Shown here one piece after another: positions 1-15,100 of a stretch of DNA of 64,000 nt. Location: the NCBI GenBank assembly GCA_963920575.1, contig OY986968.1:24372129-24436128 (forward strand), given 5' to 3'. Made by a program: the position numbers and the translations under genes. The notes beneath the pieces are model-generated. The model made no database searches. It was given only the letters and a program-made list of their open reading frames with translations, and was not told the DNA's origin. How positions within the stretch are numbered: the stretch's first letter is position 1; every line of letters begins with the position of its first letter. Origin of the DNA: Narthecium ossifragum (taxonomy: Eukaryota > Streptophyta > Magnoliopsida > Dioscoreales > Nartheciaceae).

Positions 1-147
1 ACACATGCCCAAAAATGCTCAAAAGAATGATGAGCCGCGGTTTACGTAACTGGCTATTTTATATACATATAGCTTTGTTTACTGCTGCACATTTCCATGG
101 ATTTCTGAGACTAGTTAATCCTACTGTATTCCTAAGGATCACTGTTG

Positions 148-3100
148 TCAGAGGCTTGGACCTGCATGATTGCTAGCATTGACATGCCTTAAGTTAGCTT
201 GCTGACTCACTGAACCGTGGCTATTGATGCTGTTGGGAATTAACACGGGAATCTGTTCAGATGTTGACACAACTGAGATAGGCACTCGGGACAAACCTTG
301 CTGGGTTGGCTGAGCCAAATAGTGGCTTAAAGCTGCTGAATATGCACTGCCAGTGAGACTTCCCCTCATCCGTCCCGTTGGCCTCCAGTTTTGCTCGGTT
401 GGCGCTCGTGGAACAGTATCAGGTCTTACAGCTGCCGCCGACCCCCTCACGATGTTCCGCAACTGCTCACTGCCTGGTGTCTTATAACTTTCAGGTGGGT
501 TTGGAACAGCTAGTGTTGATCTAGGTGTTTGCGGATGTATTGCACTTGCCTGCAGCCGGGCTACCTGTGCTGCCTGTTGGGCCAAATTTGGGGTGTGTTT
601 ACCCAGTGAGCTCCCTGCCGTCACACCAACACTGCTTTGCCGAGGACTGTGCACTAAAGGGTCACGAGAAGTCTGTGCAAGAGAAGTGACCATTTGGCGT
701 CTTATATGTTGTTCCCTAAGGTTTAGTAGTTGAGAGTGAGAACCTTGAACGCCCAGTGGAGGTTGTGATCCAGGCCGATAAGCACCCAATCCTCTCTGCT
801 GCGCAGACTGCGCGCTCACGCCAACTAGGCTTGAAGCTGGAAGACCGACCACCTGTTGGAGCACCTGGTTCGTATTGTACTGATGCTCTTGATTATCTTG
901 ATTCTGTGCAGACAGCAAGTGTAAAAGGACAACTTGGTATAGGAAGCACAGAACCAATTAAAGTAAATCTAGATACTGTAAAAGCAGCAACTTAGACCCA
1001 GAAAGAAAAAAGATAAAAAATGGAACAAACTAGAGGCATCTCATGAAAGATCAGAGTTTAAGTGATTCGGATCCTTGTAAAATATGGAAGCTCTCACAAG
1101 AAGCCAGATTAATGTGCTAAAAGATCAAATTAAAAGCAAATAACCAATTAAGATCATATAAAAGAAAAAGACATGCTACACGGTTTAGCTATCAGGTTCC
1201 CAAAAAAACGCGAGCCAACATTTAGAGAAGAAAATCAAATATACACACAAGGCAGATGAGTAAAAACATTGGTACCAATCAGCTATAAATAAAATAATCT
1301 GCCAGTGTCATTTTCTGCCTGTCCTTCAAACTAAACATAAGCTGCAAACATCATAAAAGAGAGATAACTGCTACATCGCTGCATCCATCTTATTAAACTT
1401 AGAATGTTAGATCCAACATCTAGGCTAAGTTATTGAGACAGATCAGACCAATTGCTCATTATGTGAGCAATGATAGCACACAATTCCGCCTGCCTAAAGT
1501 AATATCCTACACATCTATATCCTAAAAAGTCCTAAATCTTAAGCTAGAAGAAAGGACAGTCGAAGAATAAAGAAGAGCATAATCTTCCTGCACACCAAAA
1601 TAATAATGGAACCTCAGGGCATTATCTTGATACTTGTGTTCAGTTCTCTTGTGACTTGATATTAATATGCTCTGCTCTTTGCTACAGAAACATTCTCTGC
1701 AATCATAAACCTCATCCATCGTATACTTAAAAAGGAAAATCTCACTTAACCCATGGTATACTTAAACAGGACAGCCACAGGGAGTAACACGCATACATCA
1801 AATATGAAGACAATTCCTTGAATTCAAGGACTGGAACGTCAAATGCAGGTAGCAAAAACATTTAGACAAGCTGAGAATTACTATGAACTCCAATTATTAG
1901 CCTTTTCTTGGAAATTACAAATGTTCCAGACTTGGTTTAATCTGCTGTCAAACAGACAAAATCATCCTTTTCCCATGCTATTGTGTGGCATCAAGAAATA
2001 TCAAGAGAAGGCCAAAAAAGGACCATATTGTAACCAATACATGTCAATGATTTAGTATTAGAAACAGTGATAATATTATTACCTTAACAGTGACATCCAA
2101 AGATTTGGTGGAATATGAATTAGGACAATTTAGTCACTTAAAAAGAACTTTTAAGATGATTGCTAATAAGGTTTCGAGTCCTGAAAGGCTCTGCAAACAG
2201 AAAATCAGAAGGAAGCTGAACTCGAAATAAGTGAGGCTTGATCATGGTCTACAGGATACTGGACATGTTTGACCCAAAACACCAAATCCATCATTTGAAG
2301 GACAGATAGAAGATAGTAGAAGGTCAATGCCATTTTTAAGGAGCTACATGAAACATCATTTAGTAGGTAGCAATGCAAGCAAGCAAGGAATACAGTCCTG
2401 TTCAGGAAAATCTTTTTTTACATTGACTAAGATGTTATTAATGACCGAAGCAGACCAAATTATTATGCTGCAGCAACTGAATAAGCAACCAACAATATCT
2501 TAAGATGATTGATATGCTAAGGATTGTTAACTGGAATGAAATGAAGACTTTTGAAAAAAAGGGAAGTAGAATCCGTACCAACGAATGAAACTGCAATGAA
2601 GAGGAAACCATGTCTGAGGTCCTTGAGAACTGCATTTCTATGTCCCCATTTTCTGCAATTAGTCCATCTTGGGTACCATTTCCAAGAGGTTGATAAGAGT
2701 TCAAAGAACAATTGGGCATCACAGAACTGCTGCTGCCTACCCGTCGCCTCACAGATGAACCAGGTGTTTGGCTTTGCACTGGAAGAGCCTGAACAGCAAT
2801 AGGAGTTCTGGTAACATGTCTAGGTATTAGTGACCTCTCAGTTCCACTGTTGATAATTGAACTTCCAAACCTAGAAGTTTCTGCAAGCTGATTCACTTCT
2901 AACACATGCTGCAACGAGAGATTAGGTTGAGAGATCGCAAGAGATGTAGGTTCTTGAAGCGCAGGAGAAACAGTATCAGTAATGACAGAGTTCAACAAAT
3001 TATTAGGGACAAGAGACTCCAAGGTTCCAGCCATATCACTATCTAGCCCGTTGGCAGGAGTTGATAACCCGTTTGACGTGAAAGTTGTTGAAAAAGTTCT

Positions 3101-6100
3101 TGTCCAGTGATCTCTGATAGGATAAACAGTTGAATTAGAATGAGAGGTCGAGGTTGTCCAGTTGGCTAGTGGAGGCTGAGCAAAAAAATCAGCGATTGGA
3201 AATCCTTGACTTTCCTTAAAAGGTTTCCTGTCTTCAGGTTCGTGCATATCATCATTAATTTGGTTGGTCGAGCTATCCCTAGTTTCAGCTTGTGTAGAAG
3301 TCATCACTGCATCACTAGCAAGATCTTCTTCCATCGTCAGATCCACAGGATTGCCGATAGTGTTTGAAAATGGCATCGATTCACAATCCATATTTACTTG
3401 ATTCCCCGATAGTGTCTCATTGCACCTTTGGGATGTACTTCGATTATGTTCGGTATAAAGCTTCCATGACCCATCAGCAAAAATAACAACATCATCAACA
3501 TCCTCTGCTGCCTCTCCTAATATCTGTAAAGGAAATAGCATCGTCAAATTAGAGATTTAACCAGGCAAAAGGCAATTATTAGCACTTGCCTTAACAATAC
3601 TTTGATCAATGCGTAGGTCAATGCAGCTAACAGGCTGGTTGCAAAAAGGGCAGCGCCAAGAAGGCTTCCTTGAGTTCATTTCCATGAAATTGTCGTAATC
3701 AAAACACTGAAAGCACACCATAAGTCACAAACTTGCATTAAGTAGTTTTTAAGCTCATCCAAAGATGAAAATGAAGCTTAAAACCTGATGGTGATTGCAG
3801 AGGTATCCTTTAACAGGAGTTTTTATACGCCTAAAGCTGTATGCAAAATGCAAAAGGAAAAAAAAAGTTATGTGAGATTGAATGTAAAAGCAAATAAAGC
3901 AAATTTGTTTTGCATGATTACAGAAGCAGGCAAATTACTGTCTTATAGCTACCTCATCATGCTAAATAAAATATGACAAGAAAGAGGACAAATATAATAA
4001 ACATGGAAAATATGAATTAACAAAGTCCTTCATAGCAAGGATGGCAATATTGGTTGCACATATCGTGCCACCGGCACCGGCCGTGACGGCGGCACAGATG
4101 AAGAGAACATAGCAGCGAGAGGAAAGGAGAGAGGTCGGGCGAAGGGAAGAGAGAAGAGAATAAGGTGAGAGGAGTCCGGCGAAGGCGTAGGAGTCCAGCA
4201 AAGGTGGCATCTTTCGTGAAGGGGCAGTGGGAGGAGGGAGGAGGGCATCGTGTACTCGAGATCAGTAAAACCCTAGCTTCTAATACCTAACGGGCTTCTT
4301 TATTGGCTTTGATAGCTAACATGTCTCACCCAAACCCGTTTTGTTTAAGCTTACATCTTATCTCATTTACCCGTTTCTTATTGGATTCCCAACCGAAATC
4401 CATTATGACTATGTGCAGAGCCGGTGCCTCGATATTTACCGGTCAACAACTTAGTTGCTGATCGATACAGGAATACTTGCTTCATAAATATAAAGCTTGC
4501 TGTGGTCTCTGATTAGCAACAATTGAGAGAAAATCATTCCTCTCTGATGGAAAATTCCCATCTAGGAAGTCATTCCTGGCGACCAGTCCTAAAAAACTGC
4601 AGCTTTTTTAGTGCCCATTGGAGTAGCAGACATATCTATCTCCTGAAGATCACCTAATGACTACAAAACTGAACAGCTAAAGAAACTGAATCCCAACTAA
4701 AGTACAGTTAGTCAATCTGGATAAGTGTAATCCTAGCTTCAGCTGCAAAAAAAAATAAAGTTACCTTCCTTTGCAGGAATAAGAGAGGAATAAGCATATA
4801 AAGGCTTATCCAATCCAAATGTCCATAAAGGAGGTCAAAAGCCAACAGGTTTATCCCTCTCAAGTCTTAAAATTTTATTCCACTCTACTTCTAAATGAAC
4901 AGAAAAATACTCAAGTTATTACTACAATATGAAGTGACTTAAGTCGCCTTCACTGGATCAACTAACGCACTCAAAAGATTTCCTCAATGTTTCCTACTAG
5001 AACCAAAGGAGAAAGATAAATGAAAAGGGGAAATAGAGAAGTAGAAATGGGAAAGAGGAAGGAGACGAGGTAATGAAGAAATTCGCAATATTGAACCAAA
5101 TATCAATCTGATTTGTGCAAAGCAAACGGTGAAAGGGAGAAACAATTAGGGCGAGGAAGAAGATGAGAGCAATTTTTTTTAAGTTTCTTTCCCCCATAGA
5201 GAATATGTGTCCATCGAATATTCCACGGATATTCATTCAACAGTAACCAGCGGGATATTTACAATAGAAACCCAAGTCTTCAGGGGGGGAATGCAATCAT
5301 CAAGATTTCTGGGGAGATGTGGAAAATTGATGCCTTTGAAGGAGAAATAAGTAAACCCAAATTATCATTTATGCCTGGTGACTTGTCAAACATATTTTTT
5401 GTCCAGAAAAACATTGTCCATTAATGATTCTGTTGCAAGTAGCAACACTCCCGATGCTTCTTTGAAATAAATTACTAGGTGAGTAAAGAGGCAGAATTAA
5501 CTCCCATTCAACCACTTCCATTCCATCGTTTACGATTAACCATTCCTACAACCAAAGGAAGGCTTACGGTAGTAACAGAATAGACTTCTGTCTAGAAAGG
5601 CATTTAAGTGATTCAGGCACAGGAGAGCACAGAACTAGCCACTGAAACTTCATACTTTACATTTTCTTTCTGCAGGAAATTTATGTTCCGAACTGTGCGG
5701 CTGTCCCCTTGCACTTCTATTACTCATCCCAAACAAGAAAGCGATCTCCAAGGGCTTATGTGATCGGAGAGGAACTTTCAGCAACTTTAAAGCAAAGGTT
5801 CAGATTCAAAAAGCAAAAACTGATTTTCTTGACTACGAAATAAACCAACAAAAATGACAAAAACCCAAGTTCACTTTAATGACTTTCAACAGAAAGGGAC
5901 ACATGGGATTCTAGTGCTAACCAAATTAGCGATTATGGAATTCTCCAGGTATATGCCTACTTATTAATCATCGGAATCAAGCACTACTAGCTCCATTTTC
6001 TTGAAATCAACAACACCCATAACATGAAACAAAATCTTTCTTCTCAAACAATGGTCATCTGCTGCATGCACAAGAATTGAAATGATAAAGTTTGCTTGGG

Positions 6101-9100
6101 TATCGTTTGTTGCAGGTAGGTTGTTGATGGGCCAGGCTTGGGCCATGTAGGGCCTAGCCTTGTCCGTGACCAGGCCCAAACAAGGATCGGGCAAGGCTGA
6201 GCTTGGGCCGGTCTGATCCTTCGTGCCCAAACACAACCCACTGCTCATTTGAACTTGGGCTCAGCCTACTTCTCACTTCTCCTTCCCAGACGATGGCTTC
6301 CACCAGCAACCCTACCCTTCTCATCTCCTCTTTCTCCCCGTCCCACAGCCAATCCTCCTATTTCCTCCCTCTCCTCCACTTTGCAGTCGACACTTACCCT
6401 TCTCATCTCCTCTGCTCTTCTCCTGTAGACAACCAAGCCTTTCCTTTCCTCCACACCTAGCCAACCCATCCCTTTTCCCAACCTGCAATACCGAAGATTC
6501 CACTGCCACGTGAAGCCGGTAGCTAAGCCCCTGATGGACCAATGGTTGTGCCCTAAATCCTGTTTGAGCATGTATATTGAGATTGGGCCTTCTGATCAAA
6601 GCTATGAATTCGGACTCAGACGGGGCTCGGGCTTGGTGACCCTTCCCCCATACCCGGCCCTATCTTGGTCGGGATCGAGTCGGATTGGGCCTATTGTTGG
6701 GCTCGAGTCCGAAAATTTCAGATCAGGCTTGGGCCAGACTCGAGTATGTGGGCTTGATGAACACCCCTGGTTGCAGTTACATTTGACATATTACAATATT
6801 ATGAAGGTAAAGCTTGCCTCTTGTTAGGCTCAGATGTTTGTGATGCAGCTTTAGATCAATGGATAGTATGCCAAAAACTTAGCAGGTCTACCCCAGATAT
6901 GAACTCTGCCTAATCAGAAAGAATGATCAGCTTGATGAAGGTCATCAAACGAACTGTGTAGGTCAGCCTAATCACCACCTTATGGAGAACCAAATACATA
7001 TAGATTTTCCTTTAGAGGAATGATGGCTTCTAATGTGCTGAATACAAAACCTGTATTCAGTTTGAAGCCGTGTTCTAAAAGAGTCACCAGAATTACTTGA
7101 GCAACTACATTGACATTTCTAAATAGTTATGCAGAGTGATGGAGAAAATCAGAATATCAAAAAAAATGCTGAAACAGATACACAACAACAACAATTGAAG
7201 ATGTAGATTTCCCCCAATTCTTACATACCTTATCGGGCAATTAAGTGAAATTCTTGATGGACCCTCAATAATCTCAGAATCTAGCATTAAGTAAATATTT
7301 CAAGTTAGCAACACTCGACTCCTAGGTATGAATATAAACCAGAGTTTTATTAAGGCACACAAAAAGTTCAAGGCTTATAAAAGGACACCAACATTCACCC
7401 ATTACAAGAGCCTCATATTAATGAGAGGCTCCTCTTCCACGAGAAACTATAATCCAATTAACACTATTTTCTTTATAAAAAAAAATTAAAGTAAGTGCAA
7501 AATCTAGCAGACATTGTTTTAGAGCATAGAGACCATGGATTACTGTGCTGGTTGGCAAAGCCCATGGCGACCGCTACGTATTGTCCCATTAATTTCCCAG
7601 CATGATATGAATACAAGGCATACTCTATCAGCCAAGTAAACTTCCCTTCTGAAGAGGTTCTGTGCCAACCGGCAACGAACATTCTGATTAATTGAGAAAA
7701 TCAAATTTATCCACTTAAGAAGGTAATTTTTCCAAATCGGTCAAACTTGAGATCTCACAATTGAACTTCAGTTTTCAATACCAAGTTAATCTTCATTAGA
7801 ACCTCATATGACTAGTTGAAGGATAAACGCACAACAGTTGTTGGACATGAACAACAAGACAATGGAAGCTTCAAAAGAGATCTATGTCGAAGGAGGACGT
7901 ATGAATACCACCTATTCATTTGGTAAAAGATTCAGAGTTTCATCAAGAATGTCAAATGCTATGGGATTAAGTGAAGATGGAAGCTCTTCATCATGAAAAT
8001 CTTCGGCAAACTAGGTCGGCATGCCAAACAGTCTTATCAGATAAATTAACCACTATGTCCTCTTGATGAGTATGAAGCTACTAATGAGAGGAGAAAAAAA
8101 AGCCAACTACAAAAAGATACAGATCGCAAAATGACCCTTCATTTCAAAGACTAGATATATCCCTTCTAGACGTGATCATTAATGTGCTTACATATAGAAC
8201 AGGAAAAGTACTTTGCTTTTATTGAGAAATTGTACGATAACTGTATTACATCAGGCACTTGAGTAATCTTATAAGCATCGATAGAATAAATAATTAACTG
8301 GTGTTTACACCAAATCTGTGAAGCTTATTGATCGGTACACCACCATCATTAGATTTAAGATCTAAACATCATTTTACATCAGTTATGGACAGTTATGATT
8401 AGTCAAGTAATTCTGATGACCCTTTTGCCCCTCTGACATTTCAAACCCTAATCTCAACTCTAACTCCATCGATGGATAGAGCAGCGACGGCAAAGAAGAA
8501 CTGGCAAAGGCGGAGAGTGAGGCCGCCGAGGGTCCCCGACATCCCCTGGATGTCCTTCATCCTGCAAAGGCGGAGAGTGAGGCCGCCGAGGGTCCCCGAC
8601 ATCCCCTGGATGTCCTTCATCCTGGCCCTCGGCATATCCTCTGCCGCCGCATCAGTCGGCGGCGGCACGTCCACGGGCTCCTCTCTCAAATCCGACGCCG
8701 CAAGCGGCCCGATCTTCGCTGGCGGAAGATGAGAGGGGATAGAAGAGGAAGATGACACGAAGAGGAGAGGATCGGCGGCGGTGGCGGCGCCGGAACCCAA
8801 CCCCACACCGTCAACGACTCTATCTCCATCGAAACCCAACCCCGAGCTCCTCCTCTCTCAAATCCGACGCCGCAAGCGGCCAGATCTTCGCCGGCGGAAG
8901 ATGAGAGGGGATAGAAGAGGAAGATGACAAAAAGAGGAGAGGACCGGCGGCGGTGGCGGCGCCGGAACCCAACCCCAAGCTCCTCCTCTCTCAAATCCGA
9001 CGCCGCCACCTCTCTAAATCACCGCCTTCGGTCCCTTTCGATCTCCTCTACCCCGGATCAGGCAACCTCGAGCTCTCCTCCTTTCCAGATCCAACGCCAC

Positions 9101-12100
9101 CTCTAGCGAGAACCATCATTTTTCAATATTGTTCATTAATGTTCATGAGTATTCTCTTTTCTCTTTTTCATTATTCTCTCTTCTCTTTTTCACTAATGTT
9201 CACAAATGGGTTTGGTGTTCATGAGTATTCTTTTTTTCTCTTTTTCATTATTCTCTTTTCTATTTTTCACTGATATTCATGAGTGAGTTTGGTGTATTCT
9301 CTTTTCTCTTTTTCACTATTCTCTTCTCTTTTTCACTGATGTTCACTAATTGGTTTGGTGTTCATGAGTATTCTCTTTTCTTTTTTTCACTGATGTTCAC
9401 AAATGGGTTGCATTATTCTCTTTTCTCTTTTTCAATAATGTTCATTAATATTCATTAGTATTCTCTTTTCTCTTTTTCACTATTCTCTCTCCTCTTTTTC
9501 ACTGACGTTCACGAATAGGTTTGAGCATTCTCTTCTCTTTTTCACTGACGTTCACGAATAGGTTTGAGCATTATCTTCTCTTTTTCACTGATCTTCACGA
9601 ATGGGTCTGATGTATTCTCACTCTCTTTTTCACTATTCTCTTTTCTCTTCTCTTTTTCACTGATGCTAATGAATGAGTTTGGTGTTCATGAGTATTATTT
9701 TCTCTCTTTTTCACTGATGTTCACGAATGTGTTGCATTATTCTCTTTTCAATGCGGATTCCAACAGCCACTCTCTGCAGCTCCTCTTGAACTCTTGATGA
9801 AGTCGTCCTCGTGAATGGGGTGATCAGCGATGATAGGTGGCGACGACGGCGGCTGCCTACAGGTCTGTTTCAGTTTTCTCTTTCCAGTTTTCTTTTTTCT
9901 CTTCTCTTTTCTCTTTTCAATGCGGATTCCGACAGCCGCTTCCTGCAGCCTAGGCTTCCACCTCCTCCTTAGCGGCTGCCGACGCTACAGCCCTCGTGGT
10001 GGTCGGAAGGCGCACAATCTATAGATCCAGGAGATTTCGACGACGGCGACGGTAATTCACGACGACGACAGCGACACGATCGAGGAAGATGAGAATGGCG
10101 TCGGAGCTGTGGCAGCGAATGGGATGACGAGCGGAGACAGGAGGTGACAATGGCGGCGTGGAGATCCGGCCCCGACGACGGCGACGGTGATGGGCGGCGG
10201 CGACAGCGACGGTGATGGGCAACGATGGTGATGGGCGGCGACGACGGCGACGTGATCATTGTAGGCGTTCTTTAGATGTAGGTTGTGAAGAGAGGGATAT
10301 ATGTGTCTTTTGAAGTGGTAAATGGTGTTAAGGCCCCAAATCTTTTGATTAGTGTTTTTTTAACGGGATAAGTTCATTTTATGATGCTGACGCCCCTTAC
10401 CCCTAAAATAAATCCTCACATCTTAACTGAGCAACATTTAGTACATCAATTATGCGAGACCAATAAAGTTGAGAAGTGAGAACACTGCATCATATGGCAA
10501 GTTCCATTACTCCTTTGCCTTCACGAAGCATCGAGTTATTCAGAATCCAGGGTAGACAGGTGGATATTGTGGAGTATATACGATTAGTGAGAAGTTTAAG
10601 GACACGCATAATACTAAACCTTATTGTCTTTAAGTTGCACTCTGAAGCCAACTAAAATTAGATGACATGTCTTTGTGAGCAAAAAGTTAAAACACTAAAT
10701 GTCATTAAAGTTCATGTCAAAATCTTGCGTCGTAGAAGGAAAGGTATGAAGACCGTGTTGTACAAACAAATAATAATACAGAAATGTCATATTTACCTGA
10801 AGCAACTGTTGGAACAACTGGTTGGACATAATCCTTAAGTGCTGGTGGTGAGGAGGTTATATTGCTCGTGAATGCTATTGCTATCACATAACTACCTGTT
10901 GATCAACCGAAAAACAAAAATATACATCAAAGACCAAGAACATCAATCGGCTTTTTGATAACTTCATCAAGATGATTATGCCTTTCCTATATGAATCACA
11001 TACCACAAAATGTACCAATTGCCTGAACGATGTTTGTGCCATACTTGAGCATTTTAGAGATATCTGTTGGAAACTGAGGCCCAGTATCCTGATGTGCATG
11101 AAACAGATTATCACGAAAGGCCTTCACATAACAGGTAAGTTACATGATATGCCCATCCAGGAATCTATAGAAAGCATACAAACCAGTGAAACATTGGTCC
11201 TTCTATCTACGCCTTTCCCGTTCACCAAAAAACTGCAAAGAAGGACCACTGTTCTTCAGCAAGTTGAGCTTATTATACTACTAGACGTTAGGAGTTACAT
11301 ACCTCACTTCCGGAGGGCTTATAATACATGAAGATGTCTCTATGTTATCTATCTGAACTACAAACAGCCGCTGCAAGAGGACATAAAACCAATCCTTGTT
11401 AACTTCGATATTGAGCATTGAAAGTTCAGTAAGTTGGATCTCTACACAACAGCAACATAGCAGAACATATATATCTTATTTTTAAACAAGTAAAGTGGCT
11501 TCAGAATATAGCATAGACTCATAAGAAGTTGCATGAAAATGACTCTTACTATCTTTTCTTCGAGAAGTATATTCCTCGGGATATGAAAATCAGCCATAAG
11601 TACATCATACCCAGGCTACAAAAGGGGGAAAAAACTCAGATATTACTACATGATCCAAGAAATCAAATTAATGTACAAAACTTGCACTAGGGATAAAATT
11701 CGAATTCACAAAAACTTACAAGATTAAAAAAAAAGTTCGAACTAAAAAACTCTGTTAATTACTTCTCCTTGATGAACAAGTGGTGATGACATATGAAATA
11801 AATTGCTGATAGACAGGGAGAAGTCTTGCATTGGGAGCACAATTTCAGGTATCAAAAACAGTATTCTTCCAAAAGGGAGAAGTAGTACTAGATAAAAAGT
11901 TTAAGTTTTTCTTACCGAGATTAATCACTATTTGCTGATAGTTACAAGGAAACTAGACATGTTGTTGGCAAATAATGTCAAGAACCACAAAATCCAAAAG
12001 GTGGAATTTGTCCACATTCGGTGAGCCTACTTGTGCAGACTTCAATCATCTGGAAAATCACAATTATAATTGCTTCAGCAAACTGCTCCAACGATGCAAT

Positions 12101-15100
12101 TTCAGGACCTTTTTCAAGTTTCAACCATCAAGACTTCTATTTGCATATCTTAAGTCCACCCTTGTACGTTCAAGTAATGAACTCACATTACACTCTCTAT
12201 TGCAGAGAAATGGAAACTATGGTGAGAATCCATCATTGAATGGTAGCTCCCACTTTCCGGTTCTTAATACTTGATGCTCCTTGATGTTTAGAAGCTAAAT
12301 CGGTTGCTAACTGAAAGTTGAAGGTTTGATCTGTTGAGAAGGAAAGAAAGTCCTACAGAAGGGGACTTGCAACTCATAATGGCAGAAAAGGCAAAAAAAA
12401 TTGACTCACTGCTTAAGTCAAACATAGGCAAGGGCTCATTAGAAGTAGACTATTCATACTCCATCCCGGCAACTCTTGATGACTAGATAGCCAGCTCCTT
12501 GTTCATGCAAATGTTATAGCTCTAAGGAGATATAACACTTGCAGGTTTTGTTATTGGGAGGTTCGCTTGGCCCAAGGAACTCGAGGGAATCTTGAAATCA
12601 ATTTGGTGGCTCTCCTCTCAATTTCTCTCGCCATGCTTTGTAACCATCCCTAGAGAGCAGAACTTGGTCGCCTATAGGGCGGCAGCGGGGGCTCAGTGAC
12701 CATGTCTTGGTTACCTGACTGCATGTGAGTGTAATCCCAGCCTACAGGCTTATCTAATAAAAAAAAAAAGCTCCAAGGAAATAAACTTCATACCAGACCA
12801 CCATTACACAAGTGTTGTTAAGATAGAGTATGTTCTTGACATTACCCTAGCAATGCCACTATAATTGATTAGAGGCACAAAAGGGAGCACTAGTGATATT
12901 CATTCCACAACACTACTCATGCAACTGAACTGACTCAGGCAATTAGGCAGTAAGTCCTGAGGTAAAATCTTCATACGCCTCATGGACAAAGAATCATCAG
13001 ATAGATACTTTGACCAACAAGAATACTAATCAACATATGCTCAATGGAAACCCAAATGTTTACGTCTGCAGAGTGCATATTTAACCTAGTTGTATAATAG
13101 AAGTAGGAAAAATTTCTCCGTGCATAGGCATGCTTAATTTATAAATTTGCTTAGGGCCTGCTCGGTTGCAGGAAAGTGCAGAGATGAAATGAGTTATAGG
13201 GAAGTTTCACTTGCCTATAAGTCACTCCCCACAAGTGGATATCACTTAATCTTTGGTTGTGTTAGGAAAGTGAATATTATAAAGTGGGAGTGGAAGCATA
13301 TGATCAAGCAATAGGAGAGGCAACTCCCACTTTCCAACATTTTGACGGAAAGTCAAAATGGAGGAATTGGTGGTAGATAGAAAGTGAGGGCTCTTACTTT
13401 CCATCACTCTTCCTGTCAGACAAACCAAGGATTGCCGTGCCGGAGACACGAGCACTTGCCGCCGACACCGGCAATGCCGGCCGTATGTGCCGGCGGAACA
13501 ATGGAGAAAAAGAACATAAAAGTGAGAGGAAAATTAAAAAAAAGTCGGTGGTGGGCTTCGGCGACTGTTCCGGCGGAGACGGCGGCGGATACAAGGGCGG
13601 ATTCCGGCATCGGAGGCTTCGGTGGCGATCGCGAGAGAGAACAGGGTGGGTGCGGCTCACAAGAGAGAAGAGGCGGTCTATCGTGAGTGAGAGAGAGAGA
13701 GAATGAGATGATATAAAGGGTGTAAGTAACGGGGTTCGGGTCAACGGGTTTGAACCCGAAACCCATTACGTTTAATAGATAAGACCCTCTACCTGTAAAC
13801 CCTAAGCCCCGCTGCGCCTTTCGCTGCCGCCTCCGACTCCGACGATCGATCCCGACTCCGGCCTTCTTCCTTTTTTTCCCTCTCCTCTTTCTCTCCTTTT
13901 TTCCTCTCCTCTTTCTCTGCTTCCCCTCCTCTTCTTTAACCCTCATCTTCCTCTCATTTCTCCTTTCTCCCCTCTTCTCTTCCTCTATTCCCCTCTTCTT
14001 TCCGATCAGCACTAACCCGTTGCTGGCCAGCAACACCATGTATCGACCGGCACCAGCCCGTGCCGATCGACTCACCTACAAAATCCATTGAGCAAGAGCC
14101 GCTAAGCCACCGGCTCGAGATTTGCTGGCCGGCACCAAGGTTGCCGGTCGGCAAAGGAATCCTTGAGACAAACACCAGAAACTAGCCAATTTCCCTCCCC
14201 ATTTGCATGCAATCAAACAACCCCTTAAGGTAGCCACTGCTCATTGGCTCATTGCATCAATGTGCATCCTCATTCCGACATTTTATTAGATAGCTTGAGA
14301 GGAGCTTCACTGATACATCCTTGCCCTTAGAAATATGTAGAATAACTACCATTCCAGTACGCACTACAACGCTTGTAGGCTTATAGCCATGACAAATTGG
14401 AAAAGTATGAAAAATTCAATCTCATGTGCCTAAAAAAATACTTATATAATGTGAAAAACAGATTATAATACCATACCTTAGCATCAAAAGATGCAATTAC
14501 ACGGCACAACTTCAAGAGGGGATAAAACCTGCATATGGGAGGGTAAGAAGTGCAAAATTGTAAGTGCTGCTTAAGAAAAAACTCGGAAATCATAAACACC
14601 ATAAGTGTGTATCTATAAAGACTGTCAGAACAACCCATAAATCAAACAAACCTACAAAACACCAATCTGAATCTGTCCAACTTCTTTACCAGGAAAGAAT
14701 AAGTGAAACAAGACATAAATTGTGAGCTTCATCTTGTTTATTGCATCATAGTATGGTTGATTGGGAAATTCTAAATCTCATATTGTTACGATAAGAACCC
14801 GATAATGTGGCGATTTTTTGAGACAAATACTCCTGCCTATAATGCTATAGAATGTGCACAAATGGATTCAATTGAACCGATGTAAAGTCAAGGAAGCAAG
14901 AATCGCTAGAAAAAACATGCTTTTAGGAACTCTTAGTATATTGCGCCTTTGTCACCGATTTTTATCCAGTTGATAGATTGACTGCTTAAACATATCTCCA
15001 GTAATATATGTTTGTGCAAAATACATAAAATATAAGCACTAGAAAAGTTGTAAACGCCAATGGGTATATGCACATGGAGTGAGAGAACATATATAAACAC

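Noticed and set aside
8441..9009. Minus-strand frames in the GC-rich island
   Set aside because: Low-complexity shadows of tandem repeats; no recognisable protein.
13394..14075. Overlapping long frames on both strands
   Set aside because: Lie in the GC- and purine-rich interior of the Harbinger-like element; Lys/Arg/Glu runs typical of translated purine tracts.
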